A DNA stretch of 64,000 nt. Origin: Bisporella sp. PMI_857. Its lineage: Eukaryota > Ascomycota > Leotiomycetes > Helotiales > Helotiaceae. Below are positions 10,013 to 22,909 of this stretch, piece after piece. The notes beneath the pieces are model-generated. The model had not been told where the DNA came from, ran no database searches, and was given only the letters and a program-made list of their open reading frames with translations. Within the stretch, counting starts at the first letter, position 1; every line of letters begins with the position of its first letter. Position numbers and translations under genes: made by a program. The DNA lies in assembly GCA_021307315.1 (NCBI GenBank), contig JAJSPD010000068.1:62001-126000 (forward strand). Direction: 5' to 3'.

Positions 10013-12729
10013 TTATCGACAAGAACCTATATATCCAAAAGGGGTCATACTCCCGGGCATAGTATCAAAGTCAGGAAGATTATAATCCAAAAAGTCCGAA
10101 ACGTCAAACCCCTCCGAAAACTCGGCATCCACAGGAATTACAACATAATTTTTGGTGTAGAAGGCCGGTTGCAAAGTAGGGTCATCTGCTACCGGATCCT
10201 GCGCATAGCCCAACTCCTTTTTCATTGTTAGAATTATTATGCACTACATAGAACTGGGCTTACCGAAGATGACAGAAACAGATCGTTTGAATTCTCCGTA
10301 CTCGGAATAGCTTTATCGGGAATACATTGTATTTCGCCAGCGTTCGTTGTGGCGCGCAATTCTGTATCCCGAACGTATTGCCGTGCAATTTGGCCAATTT
10401 CTGATAAAATAGAAGATCGAAAAAAGCCATTAGAAGCGTATTCTAATCGACAAAAATAGCCAGCGGCGAGGCCAAGTAGTCCAAGATTTTTATTGGTTTG
10501 AGGATATGTTGGGTTATATACAATGATGTCAAAAATGATAAACATAGCTGATAGTGGCATAGAGCCAAGAATCCTTTTAATGTTAAGCTATCAATTATAA
10601 AACAAAATTAGGCGCTAAACTCACCAAATTGGGTTGTATGCCTCAGTGTCGATGTAAGTAGTAAGTTCAATGACTATGCGAGCAGAATCCAGGAGTGCTT
10701 TTTTGCTTTCCAGTTGGCGATGAGATTGTTCCATAGAATGTCGTAGATTTAATCGAGATAAAGCAATCACCACGCTGTAAAAGTAATAGTGTATCCTGAC
10801 CAAGATCGCCATTGAAATATGGTTCGACATTAGGTTGGGCTGGATAGTCTCGCCTGGGCGAACCGCTATTGGAGTTGACATTCTCCAGGCCTCAAGCTCG
10901 TAATTGAACATGTCAATCGAGGCGGATATTGACTCTGGGTCATTTAAGCTCGCACTGGCAGAGAAAAGCGTCTCGTATATCCTGGAAAGCAGCCGACTGA
11001 AGCGGGCTTGACATAAGAACCAGTCAAAATCTTCAAATACCCCCTTGTTTGCCTTCGGAATTGGAGCTGATATATCGTAGTCGAGTATGGCCTAGCAGTG
11101 TAAGCGACTCGCTGCTACTGCTACGGGGAGAAAAGCTTACGGATGTCCTGTTACAGGCAAAAGACCCCAATTTGTCCAAGATATACACGACCCAGAAGGT
11201 TCTATTACATATTTCCTTAACTTCTTTGCCATAGATCGCTCTGTTGAACCCAATTAATTGTACCATCCTTGCGGCTTCAGTAACCAACATGTGCTCAAGA
11301 TGGATATATGAGGAATTATGGGCAAAAATAGCCTGGGATCGATTAGCAATAGACTGATTAAAGTGGCCGAAGAGACAAACCATTACAGTTACTGCCTAGG
11401 GGTAGTCAGTGCTAATACTATTACTGGTGCTTGTAAACACTTGCCTGTATGCTCTCAAGTGAGTTATTGAGCACAAGAATCTCCGGAAGGAATTCCAGGG
11501 CAGTCTGATACAACGTCCTCGCGATGCCGTCGTTGGAATCAAATCTGTCACCATTTTTGTACTGTGATCCCAATGCGAGTACTGTGAAGTAAGTCGCCAA
11601 AAAAGGTTGACTGCTTTGTTTTCGAGGGATTTCCGAGTCAAATGCTCTCGTTTCGAAGCTTTTCTGGTCTATAAACGGATATATAGGATGAATGTTGACA
11701 AAGTATGCTATAAACTATGTTAGTATAGTGTTGTTAAGGTAATTTAGTTCGTTTCTGACTGTACCGGTGCTGTAAGACTTTGCAATTTCTTCAGGTATCT
11801 CAGGAGCAGTAGATGAGCGATTGACCTTGTTGCGAAGACCCGAAGCGTCAGAGTTGCGACCTATACACAAATTGATAGTAGTGGCTAGCTTTTCGAGTAC
11901 ATCCTTGAACCTCGTGTGGCCTAGAATATTGGATATGGATTTGACTCTACTTTCGGAAAAGAATGCAATTCCCGAGCTTCCAACTGCGTATAGTTTAGCA
12001 CAGTTATGCCTCTGGTGATAACAATTTTTGTATATCTTACCTTGATTCTCTTGATTCTGGGATGTTTTTTGTCAGATTCATTTATTTGTGTTTCTGGGGA
12101 AGCAGACCTTCAGCACCGAAGTTTCATTATCACATACTGTGTGACATATTTCGTCCCTTAGTATCCTATCTATATATAAATATTTTGGACATAACCCGAA
12201 GTTCTGCTCCGAAATAGAAGAACTAGTTACTTCTGATGTTGATCTGAGGGTGCTGCTCCTATGAGGTAAAGTCTGTTGATATTGCCCATTGAATATAGAC
12301 AATCCGGCTGGTGATACTATAGATGCTTTTAGAGTAGTAAGTAAATCTTTACAAAAAAAAAAAATACTCTGGCTTTTGAGTCTTACCCATGGGAGTGGGA
12401 AGAAGTTCTGGTACTGGCTGTCGCACTTTTCGTCTGTTTCTACTAAAGCGGCACGGCACTCGTCGTTTCTTAACCATAGAAGTAAGCCTCTCTTGTTGTT
12501 TTCTTTCCTGTCTAAGGATCTGTGGATGAACACTAACAGAGCAGTTGACACAAGCTAAAGTATCTATGCTCCTGGATTCTTGAGTTTAGGGTTAGCTGTA
12601 TGGGCCTGCTGCTGAGCTTGGAATATATGGCAAAAACCCACTCTCACAACGGACTTTACGAGCCTTGCAGAGGTCGCAAGTCTTGGACGTCCTTGGTTGC
12701 AAAGTACCGGCGTTCTGTGGTTGAGACAT
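10013..12729 (-). CDS. Zn2Cys6 transcription factor with fungal_trans domain
   Basis: Multi-exon gene. Exons: 12642-12729, 12534-12563, 12387-12468, about 12255-12108, 12041-12056, 11765-11983, 11445-11707, 11141-11395, 10625-11091, 10264-10573 and 10013-10216. The first three join to a full zinc cluster: 'CDLCKARKVRC', then 'ENTLACVNC' and 'SVKRRVPC', spacing C-x2-C-x6-C-x5-C-x2-C-x7-C. The middle homology region starts at 'YFVNIHPIYPFIDQKSF'. The acidic C-terminus ('DVSDFLDYNLPDFD') looks like an activation domain. The intron after exon 7 is GC-AG (AG|gcaagt...cctag). The exon 4 boundary is tentative because it needs a 131-bp intron holding a T run. The start at 12729 was preferred over an upstream Met whose extension is hydrophobic. 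A decayed copy of the last exons lies at 24.8-25.3 kb. Target genes are unknown. Confidence 0.82.
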
Positions 12730-13692
12730 TGAGTTTGGAAACATATGCAAAAAAAAGAGCAGTGAAAGAAGTCTAAACATGAACGACCGCATGTTTTAAG
12801 AACCGGGGCTTCGTAAAGCCGACATAGCCCCTGAAGCGGGCTTCCGGTATGGAGCAGAGGAACGGCTGATTGCGTTTTATCCTAGCAAGCTCAGACTCTC
12901 TTTTGCCGAAATTTAGGTTAAATAAATTTAACGAAACCCACATAATCTTTGTAGACTAATAAGGACGCTCACAATCAATTAGGCTTAGTTCGGAAATTTT
13001 ATGTGGAGAGCTCTTAGCAGGGAAGCGACTTTTCAAACTGAGATAAATTGCGTTAGCGTTAGCTCAGCAATGACCAGAGAGCACGTAATAAATATTTGAG
13101 GTACATGTTCTATTTTGTACATGTTCTATTTTGTATATGTCGATTGATACCGGTGCCATGCTTCCAGGATATGAAGCTGAACGCGATCGAATCCTTGTGG
13201 AGGAGAACTTCACTATTATCGACCTCCTCAAACACTTGAGATTGTACAAACAAACACTACTCTACTCAAATCGCTGGCGAAAAGGAGGCTGGGGAAAGAA
13301 CAAGGCCGTTTGGGTTATTCACTTTCTCGTATAGGAAGATCGTTGATTCTGGGATTTGAGGAACCTCTGGCGCTATGCAACCTTAAAAGGATCACGCACA
13401 TCAAATTTCGTAGGAGTGTAGAAAGTAAATGAATATAACACGAACTTCAAATCACTAGTCCAAGGTCTTAGAGTATGTGAATGTAGTGTAACAAATCTCC
13501 AAGAAGAAGGTTTCTTTTGGTCATGAGGATAGCATACATTTCGAGAGGGAAAGGTGTAGCAGCCTTGAGATCATGAGATACTAGTTCCAGGAATGTTATC
13601 ATAGATTGATCCAAGGCCGCTCAGGCTAAGTTAATCCCAAACTCAAACCGGTAATTAACATTATTGTCAAACATTACCCGCGCTACTAAAAG
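12730..13692. other. Intergenic gap
   Basis: Promoter side of the Zn2Cys6 gene and 3' side of the ferric reductase. An open frame at 13131-13334 (67 aa) has no recognisable product. A small tandem repeat at 13101-13132 is listed separately. Confidence 0.5.
13101..13132. repeat. 16-bp tandem duplication
   Basis: Two exact adjacent copies of 'gtacatgttctatttt', followed by a partial third start. Confidence 0.85.
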
Positions 13693-15626
13693 TTACCAAG
13701 AAAAGGACTCCTCAAAAAAGTCAATGCTCCATTTCCCTTGACGAGCACGAACAATAGAACGAACGTCATCTCCAAGCGAACCTGTGCCACACACACTGAT
13801 CGCACAAGCACCTATGCGTGAAGCCCTTTCCGTGTCCACGATTTTTGCTATATCAGGTTTACCGGGAAATATTAGTATGCCGGGAGGCGAGGACCAACGG
13901 ACCGTGTCAGCTGAACGTGTAACATAAATCAAGACTTTGAGCAAGTCCTCGTTTTCTGTTGAACTTAATGCTTCGGCCAGCCAAGGGTTGATCCACTCTA
14001 GGTAATCGGCGCTTTGTATCATCCAGACGAGTGTAATACGTCGAACTGCCGCTGTGCTATTCCGGTATCCTTGAAGGAGACTGCGCAGATGCGAGACTTG
14101 ATGGGTGATGCCTACACCAGCGGCGAATAGTATGACAGTGCCATATGAAGTTAGATCTTGGTAGCCTGAGAGAGGATCAGCAACAAACCGCAATAAATTA
14201 CGGGTAGCACTCACCATAAGGACCCTCCACTAGTGCAGAGATCGTGAATTTCTTTTCTGGGGTAGCCTCTGCCCTTTGAAAAAGAGCGTTTGTAAAGCCG
14301 GATCGACGACGTACGAGTAGACTCATAGAGACTTTACTTAATCCGGATTTATCCAGGTGTTCGAGGCAAAACTGTCTCTCCGAGTCCTCATCGCCTTGAC
14401 TCCAGGCAAGAGAGAATGGGTGTGACGTCCACCAACCAATTTTTGGCATGTAAAGATAGACGTGCTGGCCACTCTTGAATCTCCATGGCCGGGCGATCTT
14501 AAGATTGATACGAAGGCAATCTCCCGGCAACAGTTCCACCTCCGCATTCGTACCACCCCGGTTACGTACAATAATTAGACCTAGTCGAAAGAGGCGCTCA
14601 AGAAACCACAAGGCCAGGACAATCTGGACGATGAAGAGCTGGAATAAGTCTTTGGATTGACAGTGAACCCAAATGCCGGCGCAAGCGACAAAAAATAGAA
14701 ATATATGGAAGTGTAGAAAGATCTCATAGAAGGCATGACGAACAGGACTACAAGCCTGTATGAAAATGAGGATGAAAGCAGCGAAGGCCTTTTGAGTTGC
14801 AGTAAATACGTCAGTAAATGGTTTAGGATAGACACTAAATTTCGGAAAAACGTACGGCGGTGCCTGATGTGTAGAATACATCGTGTGCAATAAGTTGCTG
14901 AACAGAGTCCCAGCCATCTATACCAATCAGTCTCAGAAGTCGGGAGGTTTGTGTTGGGGAAAACCTACTATCTCTGACCTCATGAAGGAGGAAGAAGACA
15001 ACATGGGCAATGGAATGGATAATAGCAGTACGTCCAAACCAACGGTGGGCGAGATTGAAGGTATCAAACGAAAGGCCCATGATCCCAATTAGAGGGTTAT
15101 TGCGTCCACCCAAAATAACGATTGGAAGTAGATTTACGATGCTGAGGACACCAGTGCGGTCGCGCATGTCCTCAAAGGCTCGGTGGCTGCCAGGGTCGAT
15201 GAAGATCATAGAGAGAGCCACATTGGCAAGAATATAGCCAACCAAGATAATGGCCTGTAGGCGACTTGGAAGATAGCCCATATTGAGTCTGAACAACTTA
15301 TACTCGCGATGATGGCGGGTACGAAAGAGAGGGGCGTCGAATATGTTGCGTTTGAACCAAGCGTAGGTGCTGCCTGGCTGCGCAAAAAGCCGCTGGGTTG
15401 GATTGCTCATGCAGGCGACTCGACGTTGGTAACGAATGCATCTCCCCGCAAAATGATATATCATGAATGTAATGAAAAGGACAATCCATACTGTGGCAAG
15501 ATAAATGACTGCAGACAGGTTTTCGTCGGTAGCTTCTAAGTCTTCAGGGGTCTCTTCCGCTTCCTTAGCGGCGAGGGAGATGGAGGACATGATTGCAATG
15601 GTAAAAGAAACCTTCATAGATGCCAT
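13693..15626 (-). CDS. Ferric/cupric-chelate reductase (FRE family, NOX-like)
   Basis: Three exons, 14856-15626, 14215-14788 and 13693-14165, about 605 aa; introns 67 and 49 bp. A plasma-membrane flavocytochrome that moves electrons from NADPH via FAD and two hemes to extracellular Fe(III) chelates. Heme ligand pairs have the expected 14-residue spacing: His194/His208 ('HRWFGR...IAHVV') and His285/His299 ('LHFHIF...WVHC'). The FAD motif is 'WTSHPFSLAWS' and NADPH motifs are 'FAAGVGITHQ' and 'CGTGSLGDDV'. The protein ends 'FFEESFSW', the usual FRE terminus. The N-terminus resembles a signal peptide or first membrane segment. Length and motifs indicate an intact gene. It is divergent from the monooxygenase at 16.8 kb; a functional link is not shown. 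Such genes are usually iron-regulated, but no site was identified. Confidence 0.92.
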
Positions 15627-16816
15627 ATTGATGATGCGAAAGAAATCCTAGGTTCGAAAAAAGATAAAGATGAGAATGGACAAAAGAGCTTGGGAGTTAG
15701 GATAATGGCGTTGGTTTCGTAGAATTTTGCAAACTGCAAGTGCAAGAGCGTCGTTGTAAAGAAGGTGATGTGTGGGAGGAAAACAATTTGCTGAGACCGC
15801 AGTATATATATGATAGAATGCAAATACATAGTTACACCGCGGTTCAAGCGTGTTAGCATGAAGGTGAATAATGCAAACCTTAATTGAGTGTAATAGCTTC
15901 AATATTCGAGGGCAGTGCGTACACGTACTGTGCGGCAATGGGTACTAGGACGCTCCGAGGCAACGATGAGACTGCCTGGAGATTAGCTGGGGATTGCCCA
16001 GAAGTAGTGGCCAAGCAGGAGCGCTGATGAACTTGACTACTAAACGGCATTGAAAAATCGTGTATCTTCGTTGCTCGATCTTTTCTGTGGTGGAATATCA
16101 AATAACTTGGCAAAGTGGCTGGACTTGGCAAGTCTTGTTTCCTTAATATACTTACACTGCCTCTGCCTAGGTACGTGGCAGGTCGGCCCTCCAGTATATG
16201 CAGCCGGCAAACTCGGGGTCTCGCTTCTCGGAACTCCAGCCCCTCGCTTGCCTGCCTTGGCTTTAGCCCCTTTCCTCTAGGACGAAATAGATGATTCAGT
16301 TTAAAATCTGGATCTAGGCAAATTCAATAGTCCTTCTTAAGGCGACAATCAGCGTGGCAGCAGCTACTTAAGAATCGAACGTAAGTCTCTAGTAGCGCAA
16401 CATTTCAGAAAAGTCGAAAAGAAACAATATAGTGAGGAAAACAAGTAAGTGGCACTACTGTGGAAAAGCCCTTACAAACACGGGTCTTGGCATTGCCTAT
16501 GAATCGCCGCGGAACTTGGCACTAACACACTTTTGCCGAAAGACTCTCGCAACTCGGGTCTTGGCGTCGCCTACTGAATTTGCGCAGAACGTACCCCTGT
16601 CTACATTGATCTATTCTGTTCGTCCGTCGCAGCAGTGTGAAGCTCTAATTTTCGTTCCCCCTAAGGATTTATTTCGGGTTGACTTGAATGGGTCAACTTT
16701 GAATAATATGGTGCATCTCAATCTACACCAGCGGCGTAAATGTATATATGCCAGCTCGCATAAATTCCATTTCGACGGTTATTTGATCCTGCTGTCATGT
16801 GTTTTCGTCGATCGAA
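15627..16816. other. Divergent intergenic region
   Basis: About 1.2 kb between the starts of the ferric reductase and the salicylate-hydroxylase-like gene. An open frame at 16432-16833 has no recognisable product. No regulatory site could be assigned with confidence. Confidence 0.5.
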
Positions 16817-18143
16817 ATGATCACTCTGAATAAGGTATAGGGAGCCCCTAAAAGTGATCAATACACAGCATCTAATAGTGCCGCTGCAGGTGATTATCAT
16901 TGGAGGCGGTCCTACGGGGATTGCTGCAGCATTACTCCTCAAGCAAAACAACCATTTAACTCCCGTCATCTTCGAAGAGGCTCCTGAGATGAAAACCATA
17001 GGAGGTGCAATTGGCATCCCATCAAATGGCCTCCGACTTCTTGACAGATTGGGCGTGTACGAAGAACTTATCTCTCGCGGATCATGCGCAAACGACATTG
17101 TCTTGCATTCTGTAACAGGCTCAATTTTGGGCCAAATAGATATGGTGTCCTGGAGCAAAACCAAAACCGGATATGGGCTTCTGAAGATCATGAGAGCTGA
17201 TTTAATGGAGGTGCTCTGTAGAGCAGCTGAAAAAGCTGGCATCAAGATTCATTACGGAAAAAAGCTAGTGGGAATTCAGGAAACTGACGAGGAAGTTGTG
17301 GCGAGCTTCTCTGATGGAGGTTCTGAGGCAGCCGATTTGCTTCTGGGCTGCGACGGTGCCTACTCCAGTGTTAGGGGTTTGTACGTGGATCCCGAAACAG
17401 AACTTCAATATACTGGAATATCGGACTTCTATGCTCTAGTCCCAACATCCGATCGACCGACCACCCCTGGGTCACTCCATGCATTGCATGCGACCTTTAC
17501 CATCAACGGGATGTTCGCGCTTATGCACTGTCGAAAAATGAATGACATGAATTACTGGTTTTTCTCCTACGCTGTCTCGGGCCCGGATGCAGATGGAGGG
17601 AAAGGGAGTGCCTGGAAGGAGCTGAAAGAAAGCCAAATCAAATTATTCAATCCAATATTACAAGAGATGTTAGCCGAAGTTGGAGGAGAATGGGGTGATG
17701 TGTTACGAGATTTTGTTACCAAGAGTAAGGAGGTTGGCTTTCACCCAATCTTCAACCTTCCATTAGGTGGACCATGGCACAAAGGACGATGTCTGTTGCT
17801 TGGAGACGCAGCACACGCAATGTCGCCTCACCTTAGTCAAGGAGTTTCTATGGCGCTTGAAGACGTGTTTCTATTCTCGCGCCTGTTGAGTAGGACTTCC
17901 ACACTCGTGATCGAGGAGCTCTTTCAGACATATGATAGGAACAGAAGACCAAGGGTTGAGGAGATATCTAGCAGATCGAAGAGCAATGGGAGCTCAAGAA
18001 AGAAAACAACCCCTTGGCGTCTCTGGGTCAACGAGATTGCGGCTATTGTGTTGTTCGGTCTGTACAATTTTTTCAATCTGGGAACGCTCGGTATCGGACA
18101 AAAGACAATGGTTTATAATATTGAGGAGAAGCAGCTTTTCTGA
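16817..18143 (+). CDS. FAD monooxygenase, salicylate hydroxylase-like
   Basis: Two exons, 16817-16834 (encoding only MITLNK) and 16890-18143, 423 aa. The 55-bp intron (gtatag...ctgcag) places the FAD motif GGGPTG at residues 11-16, the normal position; the long open frame alone has no ATG near its start. Other family marks are the 'GAIGIPSNGLRLLDRLG' segment, 'LLGCDGAYSSVR' and the second FAD motif 'LLLGDAAHAMSPHLSQG'. The enzyme should use NAD(P)H and O2 to hydroxylate or oxidatively decarboxylate an aromatic or related ring compound. Fungal relatives also act in secondary metabolism, so the substrate is open. The C-terminus has a hydrophobic stretch ('AAIVLFGLYNFFNLGTLGIG'), as in many fungal members. 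It appears intact. Confidence 0.87.
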
Positions 18144-18565
18144 TTGAAGAGAAAATCTAGGAGAATAACAGTATTGGCTCTATTTTAGGGGATTCTCAAC
18201 TCTTTGGTGCAGGACTTAGTTGGGTAGGTTTTTTGTAAATGAAATCTGAACCAAAACACTATAAATTCCAAGCTTGAAATTTGATTACATGCCCATAATA
18301 AACTGCGGATATACGATGTTGACAAGAATAATATTCCGAGCTTATGCGAGGAAGCGTAAGTCTATGAAGGAAGTATTTCGCTGACAAAATGAAGCATATA
18401 GCGATATCAAGTCAGATTGAATACAATACCAAAAACCTTAGGCGCCTGTTCCAAATATCTTCTGGTAACTAATGGAGGCAGAAAATAAACCATTTCGCAT
18501 TTTCTCTTGCATACAACATCAAATTCATCCAGAAAGATCTTAAATAACATTAGGGTAGCCATGCT
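18144..18565. other. Intergenic, nothing seen
   Basis: 3' side of the monooxygenase; AT-rich, no conserved frame noticed. Confidence 0.5.
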
Positions 18566-18845
18566 TCACAGGTACGATTGGACAACAGTTATAATCTTGC
18601 TATATGTCGATGGTAAATAAACGCCACTAAGAATTGAGGATCCATCTCGAACTAGTATTTGGATATCGCGCGTCACTTTGAAGCCTGCATTCGGTAGGTG
18701 AAGGTGATTGCGGGTATGAAAGACAGTTTTGGGCCAAGTCCCAAGCTCAGCAAACATTTGAGAAAGAACACTGTCAAATGGGTTTTCGTCCGGGCCATCT
18801 AAGTCAATATGCGAAGCAAACTTTGAAACTACTCCATGGACCTAC
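18566..18845 (-). pseudogene. Possible truncated CocE/peptidase-S15-like remnant
   Basis: A minus-strand frame without stops reads 'SHIDLDGPDENPFDSVLSQM' and 'VTRDIQILVRDGSSILSGVY' before a TGA at 18566. The second block resembles the start of CocE/NonD alpha/beta hydrolases ('DI.I.mRDG..l.adiyrP'). No continuation with the catalytic 'G.SY.G' segment was found downstream, and no clear upstream exon. I read it as a fragment. Confidence in the family is low. Confidence 0.25.
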
Positions 18846-21800
18846 AACAAGTTCAGAGAGTTGTCAATCCTCTTTGCGTGCTTTAGCCAGAACAGTGCGG
18901 GATGTTGCGTACCTTCTCATAGATACTGAAAGGTTTTCAGAACCAAGGTTGTTGTTAAGTCTATACAACAACCTTGCTCTGATGACCAGACGGGTGCCGA
19001 ACACTGATCACTCCTTCGGCAGGAGGTCGGCGAGAGTCAAGATTTTTTTCTCGCGGGTGGCTCCAATAACTAGGTCGCGAATGGCAAATGCGACAGAATT
19101 GCCTGGGTGGTATAGCACACATAGTCGGAGCTGGTGACTCCTTCAGAGCTGCCACTACGATTGTCGAGATCAATAACATTGACGAATCACTCTTGAGTGC
19201 TCATTTTATCAACGGGCTTTGATTCAAGCGACCAACCTTCAGCTCCCTCCTGAATGAGCGGGCATACAAGAACACACGGTGTGGAGGCTGATTTGGTCGC
19301 AAGCTTACATAGAGTCGGCTGAAAAAATATCCACGTATGTTGTTCAAAATTTCCGCCCCGAGGCGTCGAAGTCTCGGGTCTCGGGTTTCGGTGGTCTTGT
19401 ATTGGGGATGGGTATAACTGGGAGGAACGCAGGTAGTCAGGGCTTGGAGCTCACCAACCTACGAAGCTTGTGCCGGATCCTTGGTTGGCTATCAGGCTAC
19501 GAACCGGGAGTAGTGATTCGAACACACTCAGCAAATCAGCAGCGATTTCGAATCCGCTATTTGGTGGTATGGACCCCCTCAGGCCTTGCGTACTGTAACT
19601 AGGTATGGTTATTACCCTTCTCTCTTCAACGTTATTTTGTACCTAGATTGACTCACTTATTCTGAAAGGGTGACAGCCTTCCCTTGTTTCTGGTGCAGTT
19701 TCCACAGGATGGGAGATCATCTCAACGGGATTCTATCCTGTCAATAATGTGTTTCCGACTTACATTGTTGTAATTATTTTGATGATTTATCGGTGATGCG
19801 TGTGGAGTGTTAAAAGAAGACTGAGCTGGCAAGTACTCTTTTTATTTTTCAAGTGCTTGGATTGGCGATGCGAAGTCTGCCTCGTCGTTCTAGGAGCGCT
19901 TGTCCATCCGACACCCCCTGCTGACTTGTTTTTGACTTCCCGGTCGCTTGACTATTAGTTCCTGTAGATGGTGGCCAAGTGCGAATGAGACGTCAGGTTA
20001 AACCCCTCCCTAGTGAATATACCTCGCTCGCACCTCTTGATCATGTCGGGGAGTGAGAATGGTTGCATGTCTCCAGTCTCAATCCACCATACTTCTTGCT
20101 CTATATCATCACATGCAGTGAGATGCATTGAGGAGCAAAGTCGGTGCAGGTTTTAGCTGATTGTGCCCCCTCCTCCTCCCGGTAACAGCGCTGCCATGCA
20201 AACCAGCCGCCGATGGCAAAAGATGATGATCGCAGGGACACTGTCCCAACGGCCAAAAATGGTCTTCCATCGTCAGCGGACTCTTCTGCAATATGAAAAG
20301 ACCATGTGAGCACATATTCTCGGGTTCTTTGGTATCTGCAGACATTCTTGTCATCTCAACTTGAATCGTTTCTAACTTCTGCGCTTCAAGTGCTTATAAT
20401 GCTTGGGGCTGCTTTGTCTCTTTGTAAATAGGTACAGCTTGCCCCATCCTAGCCCATCAGCAAGACTAATAGCCGTTCGGGAAATATGTTTTCCTCGCCC
20501 TCGGCGCCTCGAATCATCCGGCAGATAAACCCTATGGCCGGCTTAAATCTTTTATAGTCCTTTCCTTCTTAACCGGCTGTGTCTTCTTCGCTCCCACACG
20601 CTACCTCCTCCCTAGAGCCCGCAGCACACTCGCCCTCTCGCTCTTCCTCTAATTGAGCGGCATAATTGTTGCTGCAGGTCTCGTACAAGCTGCCTTGTCT
20701 CTTCTCCGATTGGCACAATGGTGCTCTCGAGCGACAAAGTCAACTTCAAGGAATTAATACCACTCGCATGCCTCGTGGCGGTCGGAAAGGAGGTTGTTTA
20801 CTTCGCTTAGCCTTAAGCGAGTTGAGATGTCGACTGCCAATGCGAGCGGACGGGTGACACGCATCAGTTATAATTTGAGGCGTTGCTGAATGATTCACCA
20901 TATTCATTCAAGTATACCCAGATTCAAACCTTACACAGTCCAATAGCTACACAGCTAAAGATATCGTACCACAATGCAACACAGACATAGAGGCGATTCT
21001 AGGTAAGTCAGGCACCCAAATCAGCCACTCGCTTCTTCACGGAGGGTAAAAATTCCATGACTTTCATTGATGCTGGCTTTGATGGATCTAAGTAAGCTTA
21101 TAGTTTGCCTCCAATTTTCCCGCCCGCTAAGCTGGTTACTGAACTTCGAGCAATCATCGTCAAGAAGGTCATCTTTAAGATTCAATCGGTGTCAATGTAC
21201 TAGAATATCCCTCGAACGCTGTCGAACCGCAAGCAGCTTGAATACATTCGTCTTGTCGCACTGCTGAAGTTGGAAGCTTACCCCATACTTTTGGTCAACC
21301 AATTAACCTCTCTGAGTATTAACATCTCTTAACTCATGATGAAAGTTAAATGACAGTTACTCCTTAATCTAGTACCGCATGCGCTTCGTGGAAAACGTTA
21401 TTACAGCAGAAAAAGCTTTACGCAATTTTACACTCTGCTCCCAGATCAAGCATCAGCGTTTAAGCGAAGAGAACAAGTATTTATGGGCTTTCAAAATTAC
21501 CCTGTCGCTGTATGGCGCGCTAATAATAGTACCACAAATTCCGGTAGCTGGCTAGCACGGCTACCCAGCGAAGCGCATGTCAAGGTTACGCATGATGAAA
21601 ATAATCTCCGAATGTTAGAATCTTTCTGCTTTTTAGGCCTTTCATCTTGCCATGCGATGCGTCCTTGTATGCGCAGCTGGTAGACAGTGACCATCCACTC
21701 TTCCTAAAGAAAAGTAATAATGGAGCTATATCTGGCTGCGCAAGCTCTTCGTATTTACATGCCTAAGATTCTTTTGAAGAATTGGTCCAAAACTGGCCAG

Positions 21801-22083
21801 GTCCGAGCAATGCCCTCAAAGAAGTTTTACAGCTACCAGCATGAAAAGTATGGCCTGCCCTGCTGCCCTACTTCCTTGCCTCCTTGCTTCCTTTAAAACA
21901 TAATAATTGTTACTCTTCTAATCGCGTAGCCCCCAGCTTGGACAGCCCCAATAAAGCATCCACCATTACGTTTATTAAGAAATGGAAAGGGGGAGAATCG
22001 GTAAGAAAGACTACATGATATATTCTCCCACTCTCTGCATTGGCTGTTGAGTATCCAAATATATAATTCTATGAACCAAATTT
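18846..22083. other. Gene-poor region with weak remnants
   Basis: No complete gene found. Between 20930 and 21330 the plus strand holds short protein-like stretches ('NSYTAKDIVPQCNTDIEAIL', and 'KLVTELRAIIVKKVIFKIQS' followed by a TAG) that could be a decayed small secreted protein. A 31-codon frame from an ATG near 20718 ('MVLSSDKVNFKELIPLACLV') follows a promoter-like pyrimidine-rich stretch. Neither can be assigned. Open frames at 19279-19602 and 21483-21683 are unremarkable. Confidence 0.35.
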
Positions 22084-22909
22084 CTATGTCTCAGTAAACT
22101 CGTATGTACTTGTCGACTCCTCAACTCCAACCTCAATCTTCGATTCTGGTAGTTCCTTGCCATTGACCTTAATGCCAGCCCTCATGACATCACCTGGCAC
22201 AACTGATCCAACACCCTTGGGTGTACCAGTAAGAACAATATCCCCCTTCTCTAACGTCATAACCTTCGATATGTCGCTCAAGATTCTGGGGATTGTGAAA
22301 AGCATGAGATTTGTGTTATCCTCTTGCTGCATCTTGTTGTTGACAGAAAGGTAGAGCTCGATATTATGTGGATCTGGAATTGCCGACTTTGGAATAATCT
22401 CGCTTATGGGGAGGAAAGTATCGAAGCCCTTTGAGATATCCCATGGCAGTCCTTTCTTCTTGGCTTCGTTCTGGGCATTCCGGGCGGTCATATCGATGCT
22501 CAAAGCGTAGCCTTGGGGTAGATAGTTAGTTCTCTATCTAATCTGCGATTCTAATACAAGCGTGGGGAACGTACTCTCAACGGCGTCGAGAGCAACTGTC
22601 TCTTCAGAAGCCTCCAGGTCCTTCACTTGCTTTCCCATAATGAGCGCCAATTCGACCTCATAATGCAAATCCGCCCCCTTTGGTCTTATCACCGGTCCAG
22701 CGCCAGGGGGAAGAATTGAGGATGGAGGTTTTAAGAAAAAGAATGGCTGCTTAGGCCGCTGGTTGTTTAATTCCTTAACATGGTCTCTGCAATGGGGCCT
22801 GTCAGCATTTTGTACGACAAGAATTACTGAAGAAAAACCTAAATCCAAAGACTTACGCATAATTTCTGCCAATGCACACAACTTTTGAAGCATTCTTGTA
22901 TGACGTCAT
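22084..22909 (-). CDS. FAHD1-like acylpyruvase / fumarylacetoacetate hydrolase family
   Basis: Three exons, 22857-22909, 22575-22786 and 22084-22511, 230 aa; introns 70 and 63 bp. The spliced start 'MTSYKNASKVVCIGRNYADH' matches how FAHD1 proteins begin. Further family marks are 'PFFFLKPPSS', 'LHYEVELALIMGK' (metal-binding Glu pair), 'SYALSIDMTARNAQ', 'GFDTFLPISE' and 'LTGTPKGVGSVVPGD'. Members hydrolyse acylpyruvates such as fumarylpyruvate, or decarboxylate oxaloacetate, with a divalent metal; human FAHD1 is mitochondrial. The protein is full length and looks functional. FAH-family hydrolases act after aromatic ring cleavage, so this could follow the dioxygenase at 4.7 kb, but FAHD1 is also a housekeeping enzyme. 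It is divergent from the VOC gene at 24 kb. Confidence 0.93.

Noticed and set aside
19500..19545. 'gattcgaacac' resembling a tRNA T-loop
   Set aside because: The stem pairs for only about three bases and the rest of a tRNA is missing.
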